The position numbers and the translations under genes were made by a program. Shown here in pieces: positions 18,216-26,640 of a stretch of DNA of 64,000 nucleotides. A model generated the notes under the pieces. The model saw only the letters and a program-made list of their open reading frames with translations. It made no database searches and had not been told where the DNA came from. How positions within the stretch are numbered: position 1 is the stretch's first letter; each line of letters opens with the position of its first letter. The stretch lies in assembly GCF_900116205.1 (NCBI RefSeq), contig NZ_FOZS01000003.1, positions 1-64,000 on the forward strand. The letters run 5' to 3'. The stretch comes from Halostagnicola kamekurae. Its GTDB lineage: Archaea > Halobacteriota > Halobacteria > Halobacteriales > Natrialbaceae.

Positions 18216-19379
18216 ATGCGACTCGATTCGATTCGAATACTCGATCTGACGCGACTGCTGCCCGGCCCCTACGCGACGCAACTGTTCGCCGACGTGGGTG
18301 CGGACGTGATCAAAGTCGAGGACACGGACGCGGGTGACTACGCCCGACACATGCCGCCGACGACGGACCGCGACACCGGCGCGCTCTTCGATAGCGTCAA
18401 TCGCGGCAAGCGCAGCGTCGCGCTCGACCTGAAGTCGGAGGGCGGTCGCGAGGCGTTTTACGACCTCGTCGCGGACGCGGACGTCGTCTTCGAACAGTTC
18501 CGGCCGGGCGTCGCCGAACGACTCGAGATCGAGTACGAGACGCTCCGCGAGTACAACGACGAGCTCGTCTACTGTTCGCTGTCCGGCTACGGGGGAACCG
18601 GACCGTACGCCCGGCGTGCGGGTCACGATCTCAACTACGTCGGCGTCGCCGGCCTGCTCGAGATGACCCGCGCGGACGAGTCGATGGCCCCCCAGATCCC
18701 GGGCTACCAGATCGCCGACCTCGGCGGCGGGCTGTTCGCGGCCTTCTCGATCGTCGGCGGGCTGCTCTCGCGAGAACTGGGGGAGGGCGGCGAGTACGTC
18801 GACGTGTCCATGACGGACGTGGTCGCCTCCTTCTCGCAGACTGTCGCTCACGAGGCGCTGACCGGTGACGATCCCCGCCCCGGCGAGACGGCGCTCACTG
18901 GGCAGTACCCGTGGTACGACGTCTACGAGGCTTCAGACGGACGCTACGTGACCCTCGCGGCCCTCGAGCCGAAGTTCTGGGAGGCTTTCTGCGAGGAAGT
19001 CCGTCGCGAGGAGTTGATCGACGCCCACGGCACCGACGACGCCGCGGAACTCGAAGCCGTCCGCGAGGAGGTCGAGTCGCTTTTCGCCGGCCGCACGCGG
19101 GACGCCTGGCTCGAGGCGCTGAGCGACGAGACGATGACCGGACCGGTTTGTACGCCCGCGGAGGCACTCGAGCATCCGCAACTCGAGGCCCGCGGGATAG
19201 TCGAGCGCCCCGACGACGCGCCGCCGCGAGTCGGCTTTCCCGCCGTCGGGTCGGCAACACCCGAGAGTCTCGACGAGTCGGTCCCCGATCACGGCGAGCA
19301 CACGGACGAACTGCTCGCCAGCGTTGGGTACGGCGAGGACGAGCGGGCCGCGCTCCGTGACCGCGGTGCGATCCGCTGA
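18216..19379 (+). CDS. CaiB/BaiF family (class III) CoA-transferase
   Basis: This 387-residue protein belongs to the formyl-CoA transferase/alpha-methylacyl-CoA racemase family. It opens LDSIRILDLTRLLPGPYATQLFADVGADVIKVED, then NRGKRSVALDLKSEGG near 65, FEQFRPGVAERL near 95, LSGYGGTGPYARRAGHDLNY near 125 with the characteristic G-[HP]-D aspartate, and VDVSMTDVVASF near 200. Transferases move CoA between acids through this Asp; racemases use an Asp/His pair to epimerise 2-methylacyl-CoA. The HDLNY stretch and length fit racemase-like members, which would allow degradation of branched substrates. The start at 18216 follows a T-rich box at 18186-18193. A frame upstream to 18159 is not homologous. 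Confidence 0.87.
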   Translation: MRLDSIRILDLTRLLPGPYATQLFADVGADVIKVEDTDAGDYARHMPPTTDRDTGALFDSVNRGKRSVALDLKSEGGREAFYDLVADADVVFEQFRPGVAERLEIEYETLREYNDELVYCSLSGYGGTGPYARRAGHDLNYVGVAGLLEMTRADESMAPQIPGYQIADLGGGLFAAFSIVGGLLSRELGEGGEYVDVSMTDVVASFSQTVAHEALTGDDPRPGETALTGQYPWYDVYEASDGRYVTLAALEPKFWEAFCEEVRREELIDAHGTDDAAELEAVREEVESLFAGRTRDAWLEALSDETMTGPVCTPAEALEHPQLEARGIVERPDDAPPRVGFPAVGSATPESLDESVPDHGEHTDELLASVGYGEDERAALRDRGAIR

Positions 19380-19439
19380 TCGGTCCGGTAGCGCAGCGAG
19401 CCAGCTCCGACGCCGGCGGTTCGATCCGGGTTCCGGCGA

Positions 19440-19661
19440 ATTCCTTTGCGTGTACGGCCGCAAACCCACGCGAGGCGTCGTTCCGAACGTCACCCGTCCG
19501 AAAGCGCTCGCGGGTGTACTCGCTCCCGTCGGTCCCGACGCTCGAGACCTACTCGAGGACGACGTTCGCGCCCCCTCGGCGAGCGTTCGACAGTCTGCGC
19601 GTCCGATGCGGTCGGCCCCGCCGATTACCATGGCGGTTGGGTCCTGAATACCAAAGTTCAT
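19440..19661 (-). pseudogene. Short-chain dehydrogenase (SDR) N-terminal remnant
   Basis: From an ATG at 19661 the minus strand reads MNFGIQDPTAMVIGGADRIG and continues RADCRTLAEG, a recognisable SDR Rossmann start (normally TGG...GIGRA). A one-base slip in the C-run near 19570 moves the continuation (NVVLE-like) into another frame, which then ends quickly. The rest of the ~250-residue enzyme is missing, replaced by CoA-transferase 3' sequence. The family would have supplied an alcohol or 3-hydroxyacyl dehydrogenase step. Confidence 0.65.
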
Positions 19662-19676
19662 CCTCGAGAAAACACT

Positions 19677-19799
19677 ATGGAATCTGACTTAATCCTTGGA
19701 GAGAGTTACCGTGTTTCTTGGCAGGTTCGAGAAAGTATTCGACGGTACGGTCTCCAGCGCGATCGGTCACGATTTATGCACAACATCTATGACCGGTGA
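19677..19799 (+). CDS. Possible 40-residue protein (doubtful)
   Basis: An ATG at 19677 opens a frame of 40 residues starting MESDLILGESYRVSWQVRES and ending MHNIYDR, directly before the thiolase gene. It is charged and has no recognisable motif. It could be a small protein, a remnant, or chance. Codon bias is weaker than in neighbours. Confidence 0.2.
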   Translation: MESDLILGESYRVSWQVRESIRRYGLQRDRSRFMHNIYDR

Positions 19800-19820
19800 C
19801 GGAATACTCGTGCGTACGTC

Positions 19821-20990
19821 ATGAACTCCGCAGTCATCGTCGACGCCGTCCGAACGCCCTTTGGCAAACGAGACGGCTCGTTCAGGGACACGCACCCGCA
19901 GGACCTCGCTGCCGAACCGCTCGAGGCGCTGCGCGAGCGCAACGGGTTCGAACCGGAGACGATCGAGGATGTGATATACGGCTGTGTCACGCCCATCGAC
20001 GAGCAGGGACTGAACATCGCCAGACTCGCGCCGATGGTCGCAGGCTGGGGCGATATCGTCCCGGGCGTCCAGTTGAACCGGATGTGTGGCTCCGGCCAGC
20101 AGGCGGCGAACTTCGCCGCGGCGAACGTCATGGCCGGCCAACACGACGTGCTCGTCGCGGGCGGCGTCGAGCACATGACTCGCGTCCCGATGGGTTCGGA
20201 CGGCGCGGACGGGGCAGACGGGGCCGACAGCGTCACCGACACCTACTTCGAGCACTTCGACGAGGTGACCCACCAGGGAGAGGGGGCAGAACGGATCGCC
20301 GAGGAGTACGACTTCTCGCGCGAGGAACTCGACGAGATCGCCGCCGACTCCCAACGGCGCTGGAAGGAGGCCTGGGATGACGGTCGCTACGACGATCAGA
20401 TCGTCCCGGTCGAGACCGAACTCGACGGCGAGGAGGTCGTCGTCGAACGGGACGAACACCCGCGTCCCGGGACCGACGTGGAGACCCTGTCCGAGCTTCC
20501 ACTTTCCTTCCGCGAGGAGGGCGAGGGCTTCCACCATCCCGGCAACTCCTCGGGGATCGTCGACGGCTCGGCTGCACTGTTAATCGCGAGCGAGGAGGCC
20601 GCCGCGGAACACGGCTGGGAGCCGATGGCCCGGATCGTCCAGACCGAAGTCGTCGGCGTCGACCCGATCACGATGCTCAAGGGGCCGATTCCGGCGACCG
20701 AGAACGTCCTCGAGAAAGCCGATATGACGGTCGGCGACGTCGACCTCTTCGAGGTCAACGAGGCGTTCGCAGCGGTCGTGGCCGCCTGGCTCGAGGAGAC
20801 CGGCGCGTCGTGGGAGGACGTCAACGTCAACGGCGGCGCGATCGCCCACGGCCACCCGCTGGGTGCGACCGGGGCGATGTTGCTGACCAAACTGGCCCAC
20901 GAACTCGAGCGGACGGGACAGGACACGGCCCTCTCGGCCATGTGTATCGGCTTCGGGCAGGGCGTCGCGACGATCCTCGAGCGAGTCTGA
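19821..20990 (+). CDS. Acetyl-CoA C-acyltransferase (thiolase)
   Basis: The 389-residue enzyme has all catalytic parts of degradative thiolases: nucleophilic Cys in NRMCGSGQQAANFA near residue 89, the His of GGAIAHGHPLGATGAM near 350, and the second Cys in AMCIGFGQG near the end. It would cleave 3-ketoacyl-CoA to acetyl-CoA and a shortened acyl-CoA, closing the beta-oxidation cycle encoded around it. A GADGADGAD triplet repeat near residue 134 is an acidic loop enlargement. It is followed by an acyl-CoA dehydrogenase 160 nt downstream with its own promoter. Confidence 0.94.
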   Translation: MNSAVIVDAVRTPFGKRDGSFRDTHPQDLAAEPLEALRERNGFEPETIEDVIYGCVTPIDEQGLNIARLAPMVAGWGDIVPGVQLNRMCGSGQQAANFAAANVMAGQHDVLVAGGVEHMTRVPMGSDGADGADGADSVTDTYFEHFDEVTHQGEGAERIAEEYDFSREELDEIAADSQRRWKEAWDDGRYDDQIVPVETELDGEEVVVERDEHPRPGTDVETLSELPLSFREEGEGFHHPGNSSGIVDGSAALLIASEEAAAEHGWEPMARIVQTEVVGVDPITMLKGPIPATENVLEKADMTVGDVDLFEVNEAFAAVVAAWLEETGASWEDVNVNGGAIAHGHPLGATGAMLLTKLAHELERTGQDTALSAMCIGFGQGVATILERV

Positions 20991-21152
20991 GCGGAGTTTC
21001 CCGGCGGTTTTCGAATCGGTGCGGACGGGGCCACGGTTCGGACGGGGACGGGTACGCGGACGTGACATGGGGTCGCGTAGCAGACCGATCCCTCCTCTTG
21101 CTTCCAATGTATGCGATCGGACACCTATAGATTTACAATTCTGTATACTATC

Positions 21153-22412
21153 ATGGATAGTATGGAATACCACGATTCCGAGAAAGCGACGGAGGTCGCG
21201 GGGCGCGTAGCGGACTTCATGGACGAAGTCGTCATCCCGCGCGAGCGAGAGGCACTCGCGACGGGCGAGGACATCACGATGGACGAGATTCACGAGCTGT
21301 GGGAGCTGGCCAAAGAGAGGAATCTGTTCGCGCCGCAGGTTCCCGAAGAGTACGGCGGCCAGGGACTCGACTTCAGCGACATGCTTCCCTCCTTCGAGCA
21401 AGTCGGGCGCTCGCTCATCGGTGCGCTCGCGATCCGAGCCAACGCGCCACAGGAGGGGAACATGCACACACTCGAGATGGTCGGCACGGAAGCGCAGAAA
21501 GAGGAGTGGCTCCGACCGCTCGTGCAGGGAGAGATCCAGACGGCGTTCGCGATGACCGAGCCCAGGGCCGGGGCCGGCTCCGACCCGAAGATGCTCCAGA
21601 GCACCGCCGTCAAGGACGGCGACGAGTGGGTTATCAACGCCCACAAGTGGTGGACGTCCGACGGGCTCGGCGCTGACTATTACTTGGCGATGGTTCGGAC
21701 CGACCTCGAGGCCCACCCATACGAGGGAACCTCTATCATCATGGTACCGCGCGACGCCGACGGGGTCGAGGTCCAGCGGAACATCCCCCACCTCGGCGGC
21801 CACGGCATCACCGAACGCGAGGGCGGCCACGCAGAGGTGAAGTTCGACAACGTCCGGGTCCCCGTCGAGAACACGCTCGGGGAGGAAGGCGAGGGGTTCC
21901 GGATCGCCCAGATGCGACTGGGCGGCGGCCGACTCACCCACTGCATGCGCTACTCCGGGATGGCGGAACGCTCGCTCGAGATCGCGAAGGCTTACCTGCA
22001 AGAGCGGGACGCGTTCGGCTCGAAACTCGAGGAGAAACAGGCGCTGCGCCACCGCATCGCCGACGCCGAGACGCGCCTGCACGCCGCCCGCTGTATGGTC
22101 CGTCACGCCGCGCGCGAACTCGATCGCAGCGACGCCCGCATCGAGGTCGCGATGTCGAAGATGTTCACCGCGAACGTCACCAACGAGACCATCGACCTCG
22201 CGCTGCAGTGTCTGGGCGGCAACGGGATCGGCAAGGACCTGCCGATCGCTCACTTCTACGAGAACGTCCGTGCGTTCCGAATCGTCGACGGTGCCGACGA
22301 GGTTCACCGCCGCTCGATCGCCCGCTGGGCGTTCGAGGACGTCGACGAAGCCGAGATCGAGAACACCCTGCAGTTCGACGAGGAGCTGCGGATCGCCGCG
22401 CTCGAGGAGTAA
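21153..22412 (+). CDS. Acyl-CoA dehydrogenase, ACAD10/11-like
   Basis: The 419-residue protein is longer than the short-chain type and of the ACAD10/11 group, which prefers long or unusual (including 4-hydroxy) acyl-CoAs. Key segments are FAMTEPRAGAGSDPKML near 130, HKWWTSDGLGADYYLAMV near 160, and FRIVDGADEVHRRSIARWAF near 385, where the catalytic acid is Asp rather than Glu, as in that group. Two ATGs, 21153 and 21162, are possible. TTTACAA at 21132 is placed for a start at either. It follows the thiolase in the same direction. Confidence 0.9.
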   Translation: MDSMEYHDSEKATEVAGRVADFMDEVVIPREREALATGEDITMDEIHELWELAKERNLFAPQVPEEYGGQGLDFSDMLPSFEQVGRSLIGALAIRANAPQEGNMHTLEMVGTEAQKEEWLRPLVQGEIQTAFAMTEPRAGAGSDPKMLQSTAVKDGDEWVINAHKWWTSDGLGADYYLAMVRTDLEAHPYEGTSIIMVPRDADGVEVQRNIPHLGGHGITEREGGHAEVKFDNVRVPVENTLGEEGEGFRIAQMRLGGGRLTHCMRYSGMAERSLEIAKAYLQERDAFGSKLEEKQALRHRIADAETRLHAARCMVRHAARELDRSDARIEVAMSKMFTANVTNETIDLALQCLGGNGIGKDLPIAHFYENVRAFRIVDGADEVHRRSIARWAFEDVDEAEIENTLQFDEELRIAALEE

Positions 22413-22554
22413 CGCCTTAGAGCGCCTCGTTTCCGACGGCGTCCGCTGGGATTCGTCGCCGCTGGGGACTCGAGGGGCGGGGAATCGAGTTCGATTCTGT
22501 GCGTGTCACCACCACCCATAGATATATGGCCATCGATGGGAAAAACGGCAGTAT

Positions 22555-22836
22555 ATGAGCCGCGAGAGCGCGTCACGGAAATCCGATAGCGCGGGTCTGG
22601 AGAACATCCGCGAGGCATCGGACGCGGTCGAGAAATCCGCGCCGGGGATCGTCCTCGAGAAGGTCGCAGAACGCTGGCGAACGGTCGGTGCCATCGTCAT
22701 GTTGGCGGTCACCAGCGTCCTGTTGTACTGGATAGACGGCTACCTCTCGATCGATTCGCAGGTGTTCGGCGGCATCACGCTCCTCCTGTTGGGCTACTTC
22801 CTCGTAACGTTGCGGACGGACGTCCGCATGGGGTGA
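22555..22836 (+). CDS. Small two-helix membrane protein
   Basis: The 93-residue product has a charged amphipathic N-terminal half (residues 1-40) and two hydrophobic segments, about 44-60 and 70-86, separated by DGYLSIDSQ. I do not recognise a family. Codon bias is typical for the genome, supporting expression. It precedes an RDD-family membrane protein by 75 nt in the same direction, so both may belong to one transcription unit in the membrane. Confidence 0.65.
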   Translation: MSRESASRKSDSAGLENIREASDAVEKSAPGIVLEKVAERWRTVGAIVMLAVTSVLLYWIDGYLSIDSQVFGGITLLLLGYFLVTLRTDVRMG

Positions 22837-22911
22837 CGGCATGCGAGCGATGGCAGGCGTTCCCCACCCACTCGCGAACGACTCGGTCGCACATGGCGAG
22901 GCGATCGGACC

Positions 22912-23487
22912 GTGATCGACTGGAAACTAGATGGGTTCGTACCGACCCGACGGCAACCGGCACCGGAGGTCCAAACCGCGAGCGACCGCGGGGTGTTGCT
23001 CGCCCGCACCGGGGCGGCGGCGATCGACCTGTTCGTCTGTTACGTCCTCCTCGAGTTTCCCCTGATCTACGTCGCGAGCGTGCTCTTCAACGGACCTTAC
23101 GAGGCCCTCGGCGGGGCGGTGATCCCCCTGTCGCTACTCGTTCTCCTGCCGCTTTACGCCACGTACTCGTTCACCCTCGAGTGGCGCTACGGCCGGACAC
23201 CGGGGAAGGTAAATCGCGGTCTGCTGGTCGTGATGACAGATGGGAGACAGTGCACCCTCCGAGCCAGCGCCGTGCGAAACCTGTCTCGATACGTCGACCT
23301 GCTGGGCGTCCCGCCGCTGGTGGTCGGTCTCGTCGTTGCGCTTGCGACCGACGGCCGTCGCGTCGGCGATCACGCGGCGAACACGATCGTCGTTCGCTCG
23401 ACGGCGCCGACCGATCTCGAGACGGCGGTCGCCGCCGACGCGGACGCGAGCGCGGCCGCTCGAGCGAGCGGCGAGGAAAAGAACTGA
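22912..23487 (+). CDS. RDD family membrane protein
   Basis: The 191-residue protein starts with GTG. It shows the RDD-family layout: a first helix after LARTGAAAIDLFVCYVLLE with the conserved R and D, a second helix VIPLSLLVLLPLYATYSFTLEW, the GRTPGKV turn, and a third hydrophobic segment LLGVPPLVVGLVVALATDGR followed by RVGDHAANTIVV. Some RDD proteins have been implicated in ion transport, but most are of unknown role. An Ala/Asp-rich cytoplasmic tail ends the protein. The 3' end faces the ABC transporter ATPase gene across 5 nt. Confidence 0.8.
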   Translation: MIDWKLDGFVPTRRQPAPEVQTASDRGVLLARTGAAAIDLFVCYVLLEFPLIYVASVLFNGPYEALGGAVIPLSLLVLLPLYATYSFTLEWRYGRTPGKVNRGLLVVMTDGRQCTLRASAVRNLSRYVDLLGVPPLVVGLVVALATDGRRVGDHAANTIVVRSTAPTDLETAVAADADASAAARASGEEKN

Positions 23488-23492
23488 CCCGA

Positions 23493-24578
23493 TTACGCGA
23501 TCCGGACGCCGGAGTCAGTATCGAACAGTTGGATGTACTCGTCGTCGAAGACGAGGCCGTACTCCTCCCCGTCGCCCTCGAAGTCGGGGCCGGTGACGAC
23601 GACGATCTCGCCGAACTCGGTGTCGAAGAAGCTGTGGGTCGCGTCGCCCAGCGGCTCGTCGAGCAGGTGCGTCGCCGGGATGCCGGTCCCGGGATCGTCG
23701 CTGGTCCGGATGTACTGGGGGCGGATCCCGACGCGGACGCCCTCGTCAGCCCAACCGTCGAGGCCGTCGCGAGCGAGGTCGTACTCGTAGCCGCCGACGT
23801 CGAGTTCTGCCGTGCCGTTGACCGACCGGACGTTACCGTCGAAGAACTGGGTGGATGGTTGGCCGATGAACTGGCTGACGAACTGCGAGTCCGGTTCGTC
23901 GTAGACCTCCTTCGGTGGGGCGACCTGAGCCAGTTCGCCGTCGTTGATGACTGCGACCCGATCGGACATGGTCATCGCTTCCTCCTGGTCGTGGGTCACG
24001 TACAGCGTCGGACAGCCGATCTCGTCGGTCACCTTCTCGATGACCGGGCGCAGTTCGGCCTTGAGCTTGGCGTCTAGATCCGACATCGGCTCGTCGAACA
24101 GGAAGATCTCCGGATCGCGCACGAGCGACCGGCCCAGCGCGACGCGCTGTTGCTGGCCGCCCGAGAGATCGGCCGGCATCTTCTCGAGTTGGTCGGTAAT
24201 CTGGAGCAGTTCGGCGGCCTCCTCGACGCGTGCGATCCGTTCCTCTCGAGAGAATCCGGCGATCTTGAGGCCGTACGCCATGTTCTCCTGAACGCTCATG
24301 TGCGGGTACAGCGCGATGTCCTGGAAGAGCAACGCGATGTTGCGCTCCTGGACCGGCTTGTCCGTCACGTCGCGGTCACCGAACGTGATCGTCCCGCTGG
24401 TCGGCTTGTTCAGCCCCGCGACACAGCGAAGCGTCGTGGTCTTCCCGCAACCGGAGGGGCCGACCAGTGTGACGAATTCGCCGTCCTCGATCGTGAGATC
24501 GACGTCGTCGACGGCGACGATTTCGTTGCCCGATTCCCGATACACCTTCGTCAGGTTCCGGATTTTGATATCTGTCAT
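23493..24578 (-). CDS. CUT1-type ABC transporter ATP-binding protein (MalK/UgpC-like)
   Basis: The 361-residue ATPase has Walker A GPSGCGKTTTL near residue 40, Q-loop FQDIALYPHM, signature LSGGQQQRVALGRSL near 135, Walker B FLFDEPMSDLDAKL, and the switch His in YVTHDQEEAMTMSD. The C-terminal ~120 residues form the OB/TOBE regulatory domain of MalK/UgpC proteins. It powers the two permeases encoded immediately upstream, importing a sugar or polyol-type solute. It is the last gene of a four-gene minus-strand operon (binding protein, two permeases, ATPase), separated from the second permease by 44 nt. Confidence 0.93.
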   Translation of the reverse strand: MTDIKIRNLTKVYRESGNEIVAVDDVDLTIEDGEFVTLVGPSGCGKTTTLRCVAGLNKPTSGTITFGDRDVTDKPVQERNIALLFQDIALYPHMSVQENMAYGLKIAGFSREERIARVEEAAELLQITDQLEKMPADLSGGQQQRVALGRSLVRDPEIFLFDEPMSDLDAKLKAELRPVIEKVTDEIGCPTLYVTHDQEEAMTMSDRVAVINDGELAQVAPPKEVYDEPDSQFVSQFIGQPSTQFFDGNVRSVNGTAELDVGGYEYDLARDGLDGWADEGVRVGIRPQYIRTSDDPGTGIPATHLLDEPLGDATHSFFDTEFGEIVVVTGPDFEGDGEEYGLVFDDEYIQLFDTDSGVRIA

Positions 24579-24622
24579 ATGTTAGTATTTCTCGTGGTAT
24601 TCGTTGTAAAGGTACTGTTCAC

Positions 24623-25495
24623 TCACAGCGCTCTGACCTGGAACCCCTTCAGCAGGTAGCTCTGCATGAAGTAGGCGAACAGGAGCGGTGGGAGCGTCAT
24701 GGCCAGCGAGATCGCCATCAGGTAGGCGTCGGGCAGGAACTGCGCCTGTCCCATCGCCCGGAGGATTCCGGGTGCGAACGTCGTGGTGTCGGTCTCGGGC
24801 AGGAGGATCTCAGCGAACGTGAAGTCGTTCCAGGCGAGCGCGAACGCGAACAGCGCCGCGGCGATGATCGCCGGCCGACACTGGGGCACGACCACGTCTC
24901 GAAAACCGCGCCACCGTGATGCGCCATCGACCCACGCTGCCTCCTCGTGGGCCTCTGGGATCGTCATGATGTACTTCCACATCAGCCAGACCGAGAAGGG
25001 CATGGAGATCGCAGACAGGGCGATGATGAGCCCGACACGAGTTCTGAGCAGCCCGATGTTCTGCCAGATCTGATAGAGCGGAATTCCGATGACGATCGGG
25101 CTGAAGAGATAGCCGATGAGGAGGACTCGAGCGAAGTGCTCCTTGTATGGGAACTCCAGTCTCGCGAGGCCGTAGCCGGCGACCAGCGACACGAGGACGA
25201 CCGTCACGATGGTCCCGATGGCGACCACGACCGTGTTGATCATGTAGGTGTACATCTCCGGCTGTGTCAACACGGAAAAATTACCGAGTGTGAAGATGTC
25301 CTGCGTGGGGAAAACCGTGACAACGTTCTCGACCGTCTCGTAATCGGTGAAAGCCAGCTGGGCGATCCAGTAGATTGGCCAGACGCCGACGAGTACGATG
25401 ATCGCGGTGCTGACGAGTTTCAGTGCTTCGAAGGCGCGGGTTTCGCTGTCGTAGGAGAGGCCGAAGATGCCTCCCGGTGGTTCGTTTTGGCTCAT
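24623..25495 (-). CDS. ABC transporter permease, MalG-like
   Basis: This 290-residue inner-membrane permease has six predicted helices. The coupling EAA loop reads EEAAWVDGASRWRGFRDVVVPQCRPAI near residue 195, followed by AFALAWNDFTFAEIL. The C-terminus ends in YLLKGFQVRAL, close to the GLTAGAVKG-type ending of MalG/UgpE. I choose the ATG at 25495, which overlaps the TGA of the upstream permease by four bases (ATGA), a sign of translational coupling. The long frame extending upstream is antisense-like noise. Confidence 0.92.
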   Translation of the reverse strand: MSQNEPPGGIFGLSYDSETRAFEALKLVSTAIIVLVGVWPIYWIAQLAFTDYETVENVVTVFPTQDIFTLGNFSVLTQPEMYTYMINTVVVAIGTIVTVVLVSLVAGYGLARLEFPYKEHFARVLLIGYLFSPIVIGIPLYQIWQNIGLLRTRVGLIIALSAISMPFSVWLMWKYIMTIPEAHEEAAWVDGASRWRGFRDVVVPQCRPAIIAAALFAFALAWNDFTFAEILLPETDTTTFAPGILRAMGQAQFLPDAYLMAISLAMTLPPLLFAYFMQSYLLKGFQVRAL

Positions 25496-26445
25496 GTGGT
25501 TGTTTCGACCTCCTCGCTGGGATTGAACAGTTTGAAGTAGATGATCGCCGACGCGAGCAAGAACAGGAACATGACGACGGAAATTGCGTTGGCGAGTCCG
25601 TAGGCCTGTTCCGTGTAGACGGTCTTGTAGGCCAGTATCGGCAGGGTGGTCGTCGCGTTGCCGGGTCCGCCCTCCGTGAGCTGCCAGATGATATCGAACT
25701 TGTTGAACATGAAGACCGAACGGAGCAAGACGACGACCGTCACGATACCCATGAGACGCGGCAGCGTGATGTCTCGGAACATCTGCCATCGGTTCGCGCC
25801 GCAGATCTTGGCCGCCTCGTAGAACCGGTCCGGAATCGCGCGCAGTTGCGCGAGCGTGAAGATGGTAACGAAGACGGCGAATTTCCAGGTGCCGATGAGG
25901 ATCAGCAGTTGCATGGCCCAGTCTCGAGAGCCGAGCGGCGCCTCCTGTGTGCCCCACAGGCCGAACCACTCGGCTCCTATCATCTGGAAGACGCCGCCGG
26001 CCGGATCGAAGATCCGCATCGCCACCAGCGAAACGATGATCGTCGGGATCAGATAGGCAGTAAAGACCACCGCGGTGAGCAGTTTCTGCCCGCGGGTGAT
26101 GCGATTGAGCACAAGCGCCATCCAGAGCCCGACGGCGAGTTGGAGGAGCGTACTGCCGACCATGTAGACGATCCCTCGCCACAGCGAGCCCCAGAACGTG
26201 GAGATGTTCAGGACCTCGCGGTAGTTCGAGAAGCCAGCCCACTGCCACTCGGGGTTGAGCGTGTGGATGTTGTGTAACGATGCCCAGAACGCGAACGCGA
26301 TCGGGAGCGCCGCGATGAGTAGGTACAGGACGATGACGGGCAGAACGGTCGCGACCCCGACGACCGTCTCTCGCCGTACCGGGAGGTCGTCCCACGGAAC
26401 GTACGCCCTGCCGGTTCGTACCGATTTTCCGGTCTCACTGGCCAT
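25492..26445 (-). CDS. ABC transporter permease, MalF-like
   Basis: The product has 317 residues with six predicted helices, starting with LPVIVLYLLIAALPIAFAFW. The EAA loop is FYEAAKICGANRWQMFRDITLPRLMG near 210. The ATG at 26445 is chosen; residues upstream to 26481 look untranslated. It pairs with the MalG-like protein to form the channel of a CUT1-family importer. The solute cannot be deduced from the permeases alone. Confidence 0.92.
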   Translation of the reverse strand: MASETGKSVRTGRAYVPWDDLPVRRETVVGVATVLPVIVLYLLIAALPIAFAFWASLHNIHTLNPEWQWAGFSNYREVLNISTFWGSLWRGIVYMVGSTLLQLAVGLWMALVLNRITRGQKLLTAVVFTAYLIPTIIVSLVAMRIFDPAGGVFQMIGAEWFGLWGTQEAPLGSRDWAMQLLILIGTWKFAVFVTIFTLAQLRAIPDRFYEAAKICGANRWQMFRDITLPRLMGIVTVVVLLRSVFMFNKFDIIWQLTEGGPGNATTTLPILAYKTVYTEQAYGLANAISVVMFLFLLASAIIYFKLFNPSEEVETTT

Positions 26446-26640
26446 ATCTGTGTCCCCTCTGCATGTGTGTGTTAATCTCACGGTAGCATATAAACGATTC
26501 GCTCGCTCTATCGCTACCCCCTCAAACGTCGGCTAAGGGCCAAACTGACAGCCCGGTAGTAATTCCACTCATCAGGCTAAATTTTGAACGCCGATAGCGT
26601 CCGAGTGCGTTCGACCGCGTGCTAAGTTGCGTCTCATCGA

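Noticed and set aside
20160-20235. GADGADGAD repeat in the thiolase as a mobile insertion
   Set aside because: It is a simple 9-bp tandem expansion of acidic codons in a loop; no flanking duplication or hairpin is present.
20580-22307. 575-codon open frame on the minus strand
   Set aside because: It is antisense to the thiolase and ACAD10/11-like genes and has no recognisable domain; the plus-strand genes explain the DNA.
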